From: Tritrichomonas musculus
Lineage: Eukaryota; Parabasalia; Tritrichomonadida; Tritrichomonadidae
NCBI GenBank assembly: GCA_039105265.1
Contig: JAPFFF010000012.1
Span: forward strand, 3,224,001 to 3,288,000
Direction of reading: 5' to 3'
Length of the DNA: 64,000 nucleotides
Below the pieces are notes generated by a model, which saw only the letters and a list, made by a program, of their open reading frames with translations, made no database searches and was not told where the DNA came from. Numbering within the stretch: position 1 is the stretch's first letter; every line of letters starts with the position of its first letter. The translations under genes and the position numbers were made by a program. This document shows positions 1 to 8,674 of this stretch, in pieces.

Positions 1-2461
1 TCAAAAACTTTTGATATTTCTTGTTCATATAAAAAAAACAGATCATTATTGTCTCTATTGAATAAAGTTTGCATATAACTTTTGAAAAAATCATCTTCAA
101 TAAAATCCTCAACTGATGAATGTGACTTAGCTTCATCATACATTTGATCATATTTTGCAAGTTCTGGTCTCTGTGATTTAAAATCAGAAAATGACATTCC
201 TTCAAACATACGATGCATAATTACAGAAATAATTGGAAATAATTTATATAGGCCATTCAATAAGTTCGTAACTTCTACTTTTTAGAAAGTAGAAATGATT
301 ATTCAAATAATAAATATAATAATTATAATATATGAACGATACTCTATATTTTGCTAAAATAATTTGCTATTATAACTAATATTCACTGAGTTGTTGTGTA
401 TTTAAAATTTATTACTTTTAAATTTTCATTTTTTGGAAAATCAAAGGAGATATAAAAATATTTAGTTCAAATCATATGAATGATAAAAAAAATTGTCAAA
501 TAGATATATTTTTGGAAACATTCCAAATTATGTTTATCCAAACATAAAAATTATATATGACTCAATATGCATACGTTATGATCCGTTAAAGTACGTTAAG
601 CCTTACTTTTTCAAAAGAATCTATGGTTTGAAGCCTTATTCAAAAGATTCATAAAAAAAATATATAAATTAATAAGACATTGATTTAATATATATGTATA
701 TAAAAAATCAATGAAAAGTAATTGTTATATATTTCTAAATATATATATATATATTCAAATTTTTGAAAAAAAAATAGCCAAAAAAGTTCAAAATCATTGA
801 ATTTTTTTATTGAAACATTTTTATTTAGATATTTTCAAAACCATTGGTTAATGATTTATCAATTTTATAATTAATTATAATAATAGTGCATGCATATTAC
901 CTATATCAATATTCGGATAAATGAAAAGTATTTCATATATTGAGTTAATACCACAAAAATTCAATAATCATTTTTCAGCCTAAAACTGAAAAAAATCTCT
1001 TAAAAGTACTGAATAATAAATTAAACAAAAATCGAAAATAATAAATATATAGATATTGATGAAATGCTTATATATATATAAATAAATATTTTATATCATA
1101 TCTACATGTGGAAAAAAGTGCCAGTTACGAACTTATTGAATGACCTATAATTACTAATATATTTTGTTGGCAAAAATGATTTAACATTATTCTCATAAAT
1201 AATATTTGGATCTATTTGATAGTCGATCTTTGTTGGCTTTTTCTTTGGAATGGATTGAATAATGTTGCTTGCTAGAGATGAAATTAACAAATCAATGAGT
1301 CTAATTGAATGCGTTTGCTTCAATTCTATTTCAGTTGAATCAAAATAAAATCGAGTGATCAATTGTGATTGAATTGTTTCATCTTCTGCATATTTTCTGA
1401 GATATTGTGTTTTAAACAGAAGTGATTCTTTCGTTTGAATATATTGCTGCTCTTTTGGCCTGTTAAGTAAATTATCTTTGAAAAAGTTGAATGATAACCG
1501 TTGACTTTCAATTGTATTTTGGTCGCATGTCTCAACAAGGTATCTTTCAACTAAGTCTAAGAAAGATTCAATTGTAACTTTTTCTTTTGAAAGATTTACA
1601 TTTAATGGAAGTGGAGGTGCCTCTTTAATCATCTTGTTGAAATGAAATTGATAAAATTGAGAGTAACGAATCATCATCATTCAATTCATTATTATCAATT
1701 TTTTCAATGCAAGTTTGTATCAAATTAATGCATTCAAGATCAAATAAATCCAATTCGATCATTGGCTTAAATCGTATTATCGGAAATTTCTCACTTTCAT
1801 TAATGAAACACTTGTCAAAATATTTGTTCTCAAAAATAGACGATAGAACTTTTTCAATCAATTCATCATCAAAAACTTTCTGAAGTATTTCTTTCAAATG
1901 TGTTTCTTCCTCTGGAATTCCAACATTCCAATAATCAATCACTAGAAAAAGCTCTGGTCGTTTTGTCATCGGTTTAAATAGACACTCTTTCAAAAAGTCA
2001 ATTTTGTTTTCAATTTTTAATTTTTCTAAGAAAAGTTTGATGTTATGTGGAAATGATTCGATATTTTGTTGGATACAAGAAAGAATGTTTCGCTGAATAT
2101 CTTTTATTAATTTATCATCATTTATATTCATTCCTTGATGAAAAAGTGGCCTAAAAAATGGACAAATTGTATGATGTAAAAATTCTGTTAAAAGTGGAGA
2201 TTGAAAAAGTGGACGCGAAAGTAAAATGTGAAGATTAATTTTGATTCGCTGTTGTTCAAAATTATCTTGTAATTGTTGAATGAAGGTACAGAACGAATTG
2301 AACGAGTTTCTCTCTATGAAATAATTGAAAAACGTTGGAATTAAATTGTAAGAAATATAATCAATTAAAATTGGGTTTAATAATTCTTTGTTTTCAAGTT
2401 TTATGAGAGTTTTTACAAAATTGGATTGATTATTTGAGCTTGTTTGGCTCAATGATTTATA
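1..2461 (-). pseudogene. Broken copy 1 of an unrecognised trichomonad gene
   Basis: I do not recognise this protein family. The region is nearly identical, base for base, to the open copy at 6844-8613. Base 1 matches about 6881, so the 3' end lies outside the window. Copy 1 is broken in two ways. It lacks about 115 bp that copy 2 has (7627-7741), which shifts the frame near 1640-1680. It also carries a 899-bp transposon-like insert at 249-1147. At the 5' end the reading frame is open to 2461, but the first codon of the matching part is TTG and no in-frame ATG is seen. Homology with copy 2 stops at about 2448. The protein is rich in Phe, Ile, Asn and Lys with no signal peptide or TM segment. 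I infer a recent duplication followed by decay of this copy. Confidence 0.85.
249..1147. mobile_element. Non-autonomous TA-targeting transposon (Tc1/mariner-type MITE)
   Basis: The 899-bp element has 25-nt terminal inverted repeats (249-273 and 1123-1147) that begin TAGG(C/T)CATTCAATAAG and differ at one base. It is flanked by TA on both sides (247-248, 1148-1149). The allelic-like copy at 6844-8613 supplies the empty site, reading straight through at about 7127-7130, so the TA duplication is seen directly. No transposase ORF is present and the interior is AT-rich. A TA target duplication fits Tc1/mariner transposases, a group known to be active in trichomonads. Confidence 0.85.
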
Positions 2462-2574
2462 TTAAAAATACAAATAAATCTAAAAAATCATTGAGCGTTT
2501 TATTTTGATCAAAAAAATAATATATAATAAAGATTTGTTGGTAATAAATTTTGTTTTCGTAAGTTAATCTATTT

Positions 2575-2772
2575 ATTAAATATTTTTTGGAATCAGATAA
2601 AAAGATTAACAAAATTTCATGACAAAGTTTGATAAAACTTGATAAAATAACAGAATAAAATCATATTAAAGTTTCTTATATAACAATAATGTCATAAATA
2701 TATAATCAAAATGCTCGATTGATCTTTTAAAAAATGATTTTTGTTAAATCACCTTAAATGGTCAATTTTTTT
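2575..2772 (+). repeat. Direct repeat A, left copy
   Basis: About 195 bp that recurs almost unchanged at 5598-5794 in the same orientation, with about one indel in a T run. The two copies bracket the kinase gene and the minisatellite. The rest of the 2462-3027 gap is AT-rich with no other feature seen. The repeats suggest a segmental duplication or recombination that placed the kinase between the two copies of the flanking gene. Confidence 0.9.
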
Positions 2773-3027
2773 TTAATATTTTTATTTGCTTTTTGTTTTT
2801 ATTATTTGATTTTGATACAAGAACCAGTGTTTGTCAACAGTTTTGTTGAAATTATTGAATAAAATTGACTTTCGTTCATTATAGCAATTTTAAAACAGTA
2901 TTTTATGAATTTCAAAACAATGTCGTTTAAGTTATTTTAAGAATTTCAACTTCAAAAAACAAGAAATATGATGAATTAATTGTTTAGTAAATGAATGAAA
3001 TTGTTCATTCTTCTTGTTGAGATGAGA

Positions 3028-4260
3028 TTAGTAAGGAGGAATTTTAGTTTTGTGATTTTCAATGAATGTTTCAACTTCACAAAGTTCTGATTTATTCATT
3101 TCAATCAAGTTGTAATTGTTGCTTGTTAAAGTGTTGAGGATTTGTTCAAAACTTGGTCGTTCTTCTGGTTGAAAATTCCAGCATGAGTCGATGATGTTTC
3201 TTGCCAAATTCGTGAATGATGAAGGAATCTCTGCTTTTTTCCCAAGAACAATGTCGCGGATCTTGATGTCTGGAAGGATTCCTTCGTTTAAGATCGTGAA
3301 TAACAAAACTCCAAATGAGTAAACATCTGCTTTTTCATCGTATTTTTCTTCATTGATGATTTCTGGCGCCATGAACTTTTGTGTTCCAACTCCTCCTGTG
3401 GTTATTTGTTGTTCCATCGTCATCAATTTGGCAATTCCAAAATCACTGATTTTAACCGTAAAATCTTTCGTTATTAAGATGTTCGATGGCTTCAAATCTC
3501 GATGAATGATTTTCTTGAAATGGACGTATTTCATTCCTTCAATGATTTGATATATTATGAAAATCATTTTAACTTTCGAATGCGTTTTTTCAGTCATGAT
3601 TTCTTCAAGATTCTTAGGGCAAAATTCAAGAAGAATTGATGGCGGATTCTGTTCATCACTCATGAAAATTCCATACGTTTCAATAATGTTCGGATGATGA
3701 AGCATGTTCATGATCTCGTATTCTTTCATGAAATGTCGAAATGATGTTGTATTTTGATTGGATTTTTTACTTATATTCATTATTTTTAATGCATATATTT
3801 CTTTCTTGGCTACTTTAAGAACTCGACCTCCTCCGCCTGATCCAATCTCACAAATTGTTTCAAGTTCTTTGATTGATGCTGCTGTAAGGAATTTCATGCA
3901 TTCGTTGTGATGTGCTGATAGTTCGTTTCCATTTGATGAATCATGCTGTTTCATTATATCATTTAATTTGAGCTGCATTTTTTTCAGCTCTTCTTCTTTT
4001 GCTGCAAGTTGTGCTTGGAAATGCTCTTGTTGTTCAGTTAATTGTGCTTGGAATTGCTCTCTTTGTTCAGTTAATTGTGCTTGGAATTGCTCTCTTTGTT
4101 CAGTTAATTGTGCTTGGAATTGCTCTCTTTGTTCAGTTAATTGTGCTTGCGGGTTTTTTATCTTTTTCTTATCATCTTCATTTTTGCTTTTTGTCGAAGG
4201 TGGATCGATCGGTGGTTTCGTTGAAATATTTGAAGAAAGTTCATTAAAATTCAAATTAAA
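3028..4260 (-). CDS. Coiled-coil TKL-type protein kinase
   Basis: A Ser/Thr kinase of the tyrosine-kinase-like type with all key motifs: Gly loop GSGGGGRV, Lys in YALKIM, catalytic loop HRDLKPSN, DFG, and GTQKFMAPE. It ends properly with helix I (ERPSF). Before the kinase domain is a Gln/Glu-rich helical stretch of four near-perfect 11-residue repeats (QAQLTEQREQF), probably a coiled coil for dimerisation. The start is a problem. The frame is open from 4260 (a TAG lies at 4261-4263), but there is no in-frame ATG upstream of the repeats. The first codon often assigned is a TTG at 4254, and the first ATG lies at the end of the coiled coil. A 22-bp minisatellite begins exactly at the 5' edge and may have displaced the promoter and start. 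The catalytic domain looks intact. Confidence 0.8.
   Translation of the reverse strand, partial: FNLNFNELSSNISTKPPIDPPSTKSKNEDDKKKIKNPQAQLTEQREQFQAQLTEQREQFQAQLTEQREQFQAQLTEQQEHFQAQLAAKEEELKKMQLKLNDIMKQHDSSNGNELSAHHNECMKFLTAASIKELETICEIGSGGGGRVLKVAKKEIYALKIMNISKKSNQNTTSFRHFMKEYEIMNMLHHPNIIETYGIFMSDEQNPPSILLEFCPKNLEEIMTEKTHSKVKMIFIIYQIIEGMKYVHFKKIIHRDLKPSNILITKDFTVKISDFGIAKLMTMEQQITTGGVGTQKFMAPEIINEEKYDEKADVYSFGVLLFTILNEGILPDIKIRDIVLGKKAEIPSSFTNLARNIIDSCWNFQPEERPSFEQILNTLTSNNYNLIEMNKSELCEVETFIENHKTKIPPY
4009..4155 (-). repeat. In-frame 33-bp tandem repeat within the kinase gene
   Basis: About four copies of a 33-bp unit encode the 11-residue repeats of the kinase coiled coil. Three copies are identical at DNA level, so they are recent and probably vary in number between isolates. 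The opposite strand also stays open and reads as a Cys/Val-rich ORF, which is a shadow. Confidence 0.9.
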
Positions 4261-4261
4261 C

Positions 4262-5600
4262 TAAATAAAATATTTCATGAAATTTTATAAAATTTTGTTG
4301 AAATGTAATAAAATATTTGTTGAAATTTTATAAAATATTTGTTGAAATGTCATAAAATATTTGTTGAAATGTCATAAAATATTTGTTGAAATTTTATAAA
4401 ATATTTGTTGAAATTTTATAAAATATTTGTTGAAATTTTATAAAATATTTGTTGAAATTTTATAAAATATTTGTTGAAATTAAATTAATTCAAAAATAGA
4501 AATTATATGAAAGAAATGATGAAATGTAATAAAAATGAATAAAAATGGTATAAAAGTTTGTTTAAATTTTGTAAATGATTAATGAAAACACCATAATTTA
4601 TGTTCAAAACTTTATAAAATTAAATGAAAAATGTAATTAAAGATTTTCGATGAAATTAAATAAAAAAATGATTGAATGTAATCAAATATTTGTGATTAAT
4701 TTCATGAAATATTGATTTCAATTGAATCAATTTATTTATTGAAATTCCATGAAAAACAAAAATGAAACTAAATCAAACAGAATAAATAAAATTGTATTAA
4801 AAGTTGATGATAATTAGATAAATAATATAAATGAATTGTATGAAATATTTGTTGAAATGTAATAAAATATTTGTTGAAATTGAATAAAATATTTGTTGAA
4901 ATGAAATAAAATATTTGTTGAAATGAAATAAAATATTTGTTAAAATTTTATAAAATATTTGTTGAAATGAAATAAAATATTTGTTGAAATGTCATAAAAT
5001 ATTTGTTGAAATTGAATAAAATATTTGTTGAAATTTTATAAAATAGTTGTTGAAATTTTATAAAATATTTGTTGAAATGAAATAAAATATTTGTTGAAAT
5101 GTGATGAAATTATTTTGAAATTGGATTTAAAAAGTAAAACAAATTTGATGAAAAAGTTGAATAATTCCATAAATTTCCTTTGTGAAATATTATAAAATGC
5201 TTTGAAAACTATATAAAACAAGTGGTAAAACTTCTTCAATAAATGAAAAACTCTATTAAAAAAATCTTGAAATTAGATAAAAAAAAATTGTTGGAATGTA
5301 ATAAATAAAAACTTGTTTAAAATGTAATAAAAAAATTTATATAAAATGCGATAAAAACTTTAGTTTAAATATCATAAAAAGCTTGTTCTAATAGTATAAA
5401 ATAATTGCTGAAATTTCATGAAATGTTTGTTGAAAATGATGTAAGTTATTGTTAAAATTATATAAGATGTTTGCTGAAACGTAATTAATTGATTATTTAG
5501 AGAAATGTAATAAAAGATTTGTTGAAATATTATTAAATATTAGTTCAAATATAATAAAATAAGTAAAATAATTTCATTAAAGATGTATTAAAATTTTATT
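4262..5600. repeat. 22-bp AT-rich minisatellite
   Basis: Tandem units of about 22 bp built on TTTGTTGAAAT, with the variable part of the unit reading TTTAT, GTCAT or GAAAT. Regular blocks are seen at about 4262-4495 and 4840-5105, with diverged units between them and out to 5600. The array starts immediately at the 5' end of the kinase ORF. The unit resembles the GAAATT-rich spacers of the ankyrin loci elsewhere in the window. Confidence 0.9.
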
Positions 5601-5794
5601 AAATATTTTTTTGGAATCAGATAAAAAGATTAACAAAATTTCATGACAAAGTTTGATAAAACTTGATAAAATAACAGAATAAAATCATATTAAAGTTTCT
5701 TATATAACAATAATGTCATAAATATATAATCAAAATGCTCGATTGATCTTTTAAAAAATGATTTTTGTTAAATCACCTTAAATGGTCAATTTTT
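5598..5794 (+). repeat. Direct repeat A, right copy
   Basis: Second copy of the repeat at 2575-2772, same orientation, almost identical. It lies directly after the diverged end of the minisatellite. Confidence 0.9.
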
Positions 5795-6612
5795 TTTTTA
5801 TTTTTATTTATTTAAAAAATTGAAAACAAATTATTTTCCAATATTATGAAAAAGTGAAAATAAATATTAAATATCTTTGCTTAAATATCTAGAGAAATTT
5901 GTTTTAAATTCTAGTTTTTATAATTTTATACATTTTGAAATAGCAACATCTTTTTATATGTGGAAAGAAATAGTAAAATATAAGAAAATTTATCTTGGTA
6001 TTTAAACCTGTAATTGTCTCGGGAATGAGGAAATTTGTACTAGTAATATGAATTATATATTTTAATTTTATAGTTTTGATGAAATGCTTCGTTTATAAAG
6101 TTTTTATCATTTGATTCTAATTTATCAATCCATTATTCAATCTGTTCAAATAATAATAATAATAAAAATGCAATAAATCAGTGCCTTACAAGTCATCCTA
6201 CATGTTTACTAAAAATAAATCTTAATTATTTCAATGTTAGATTCTTAGCCATAAAAATATTTCAAAAGTTGGACTTGTTATCATTTATGAATTCGAAAAT
6301 TACACAGACTATGGAGTTCTAACAAGTTTATATCAAAGTCATTTAATGATTCTCATTTATCATTAAAATAATTAAGAATCAAAGTTTCCTTTTACTATGT
6401 TTTCTGAAAATAAAAAAAAAAAAAAAAAAAACTAGACGATGCTGTCACGTTAAAATAAAACTAATATTATGAAATAATAAAATAAAATAATAAAATGATT
6501 TAGATGTCATGATGTTGATTGTTTAACGTGATTGCAAGCAAATAATAACTGGATTTAATTCAAAGGTAAAAAAAAAAGTATAGTAAAAACAATTAACCAA
6601 ATCATTGGGAAA
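5795..6612. other. AT-rich gap
   Basis: No gene, RNA or transposon end is recognised. There is a long A run near 6414-6431. Confidence 0.5.
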
Positions 6613-6843
6613 TTGATGATCTTTAATTACAATGTCAATAACAATGACAATATCAATAATAAGGATAATAAAAATGATAATAACAATAGCAATGACAATA
6701 ATGATGAAATTGGATATTCAGATTTATTTTTCATGTATAACATGAAAATCAATAAAAATAAAAGAAAAGAAATATATAATCCAAGAATTGAACTAATGGG
6801 ATTTGATGAATATTTGGACTATTGCTATGAAATAAGATACTAA
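6613..6843 (+). CDS. Asn/Asp-rich small ORF, doubtful
   Basis: A 76-residue ORF with an ATG start. Residues 6-32 are almost only Asn, Asp and Lys. The rest is less biased (GYSDLFFMYNM, then LMGFDEYLDYCYE), which is not typical of random AT-rich DNA. It ends against the 3' end of the opposite-strand gene at 6844. No family is recognised and no initiator motif is clear. It may be a gene tail or chance. Confidence 0.25.
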   Translation: MMIFNYNVNNNDNINNKDNKNDNNNSNDNNDEIGYSDLFFMYNMKINKNKRKEIYNPRIELMGFDEYLDYCYEIRY

Positions 6844-8613
6844 TTAAATACTAAACTTTGAAAGAAAATCATCATCATTTTCAAAAACTTTTGATATTTC
6901 TTGTTCATATAAATAAAACAGATCATTATTGTCTCTATTGAATAAAGTTTGCATATAACTTTTGAAAAAATCATCTTCAATAAAATCCTCAACTGATGAA
7001 TGTGACTTGGCTTCATCATACATTTGATCATATTTTACAAGTTCTGGTCTCTGTGATTTAAAATCAGAAAATGACATTCCTTCAAACATACGATGCATAA
7101 TTACAGAAATAATTGGAAATAATTTATAATTACTAATATATTTTGTTGGCAAAAATGATTTAACATTATTCTCATAAATAATAATTGGATCTATTTGATA
7201 GTCGATCTTTGTTGGCTTTTTCTTTGGAATGGATTGAATAATGTTGCTTGCTAGAGATGAAATTAACAAATCAATGAGTCTAATTGAATGCGTTTGTTTC
7301 AATTCTATTTCAGTTGAATCAAAATAAAATTGAGTGATCAATTGTGATTGAATTGTTTCATCTTCTGCATATTTTCTGAGATATTGTGTTTTAAACAGAA
7401 GTGATTCTTTCGTTTGAATATATTGCTGCTCTTTTGGCCTGTTAAGTAAATTATCTTTGAAAAAGTTGAATGATAACCGTTGACTTTCAATTGTATTTTG
7501 GTCGCATGTCTCAACAAGGTATCTTTCAACTAAGTCTAAGAAAGATTCAATTGTAACTTTTTCTTTTGAAAGATTTACATTTAATGGAAGTGGAGGTGCC
7601 TCTTTAATCATCTTGTTGAAATGAAACCAACAGTCATTCACATCATTTATTGAAATTTCTTGATGCTTATAAAAATCATTCTCAAAAAGTTGAAAATCAA
7701 CACAATATAAAACATATCCTCTTAGATTTGAATTGTCATAAATTGATAAAATTGAGAGTAACGAATCATCATCATTCAATTCATTATTATCAATTTTTTC
7801 AATGCAAGTTTGTATCAAATTAATGCATTCAAGATCAAACAAATCCAATTTGATCATTGGCTTAAATCGTATTATCGGAAATTTCTCACTTTCATTAATG
7901 AAACACTTGTCAAAATATTTGTTCGAAAAAATAGACGATAGAACTTTTTCAATCAATTCATCATCAAAAACTTTCTGAAGTATTTCTTTCAAATGTGTTT
8001 CTTCCTCTGGAATTCCAACATTCCAATAATCACTGACTAGAAAAAGTTCTGGTCGTTTTGTCATCGGTTTAAATAGACATTCTTTCAAAAAGTCAATTTT
8101 GTTTTCAAATTTTAATTTTTCTAAGAAAAGTTTGATGTTATGTGGAAATGATTCGATATTTTGTTGGATACAAGAAAGAATGTTTCGCTGAATATCTTTT
8201 ATTAATTTATCATCATTTATATTCATTCCTTGCTGAAAAAGTGGTCTAAAAAATGGACAAATTGTATGATGTAAAAATTCAGTTAAAAGTGGAGATTGAA
8301 AAAGTGGACGCGAAAGTAAAATGTGAAAATTAATTTTGATTCGCTGTTGTTCAAAATTATCTTGTAATTGTTGAATGAAGGCGCAGAACGAATTGAACGA
8401 GTTTCTCTCTATGAAATAATTGAAAAACGTTGGAATTAAATTGTATGAAATATAATCAATTAAAATTGGGTTTAATAATTCTTTGTTTTCAAGTTTTATG
8501 AGAGTTTTTACAAAATTGGATTGATTATTTGAGCTTGTTTGGCATGAAAATATATCAGAAATACTGTCACATGTGGACTCGATTTCATCATTTTTTTTTT
8601 TTTTTTTTTTTTT
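6844..8613 (-). CDS. Unrecognised trichomonad protein, copy 2 (open, no ATG at its 5' end)
   Basis: The frame stays open for 590 codons from 8613 to the stop at 6844. A stop lies at 8614-8616, and the first in-frame ATG is only at 8226, after well-conserved sequence that copy 1 shares. The 5' end runs into a 25-nt T tract on the plus strand, which would encode poly-Lys. So the natural start is missing, and homology to copy 1 ends at about 8542. The protein is all-helical in appearance, with no TM segment, signal peptide or motif that I can name. The final region contains acidic stretches (SSVEDFIEDDFF, FENDDDF). Either the gene has lost its first exon or promoter, or it is a 5'-truncated duplicate. 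The absence of stops over 590 codons says decay, if any, is recent. Confidence 0.6.
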   Translation of the reverse strand, partial: KKKKKKKNDEIESTCDSISDIFSCQTSSNNQSNFVKTLIKLENKELLNPILIDYISYNLIPTFFNYFIERNSFNSFCAFIQQLQDNFEQQRIKINFHILLSRPLFQSPLLTEFLHHTICPFFRPLFQQGMNINDDKLIKDIQRNILSCIQQNIESFPHNIKLFLEKLKFENKIDFLKECLFKPMTKRPELFLVSDYWNVGIPEEETHLKEILQKVFDDELIEKVLSSIFSNKYFDKCFINESEKFPIIRFKPMIKLDLFDLECINLIQTCIEKIDNNELNDDDSLLSILSIYDNSNLRGYVLYCVDFQLFENDFYKHQEISINDVNDCWFHFNKMIKEAPPLPLNVNLSKEKVTIESFLDLVERYLVETCDQNTIESQRLSFNFFKDNLLNRPKEQQYIQTKESLLFKTQYLRKYAEDETIQSQLITQFYFDSTEIELKQTHSIRLIDLLISSLASNIIQSIPKKKPTKIDYQIDPIIIYENNVKSFLPTKYISNYKLFPIISVIMHRMFEGMSFSDFKSQRPELVKYDQMYDEAKSHSSVEDFIEDDFFKSYMQTLFNRDNNDLFYLYEQEISKVFENDDDFLSKFSI

Positions 8614-8615
8614 TT
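8591..8615 (+). repeat. 25-nt T tract at the 5' edge of copy 2
   Basis: A pure T run that marks the point where the open frame of copy 2 ends upstream. On the sense strand of that gene it is a poly-A at the 5' side, so it is not a retroposition tail. Confidence 0.9.
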
Positions 8616-8674
8616 AATGAAAAAGCATTGATAAAATTGAATGAAAAATTAAAATAATATAAATTTGTTTTTTA

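Noticed and set aside
3968-4264. Cys/Val-rich repeat protein on the plus strand
   Set aside because: It is the antisense of the 33-bp repeats encoding the kinase coiled coil.
5036-5239. Phe-rich ORF on the minus strand
   Set aside because: It arises from minisatellite units without stops in that frame; no initiator or family.
8591-8615. Poly-A tail of a retroposed gene copy
   Set aside because: On the sense strand of the gene the A run is at the 5' side, the wrong end for a retroposition tail.
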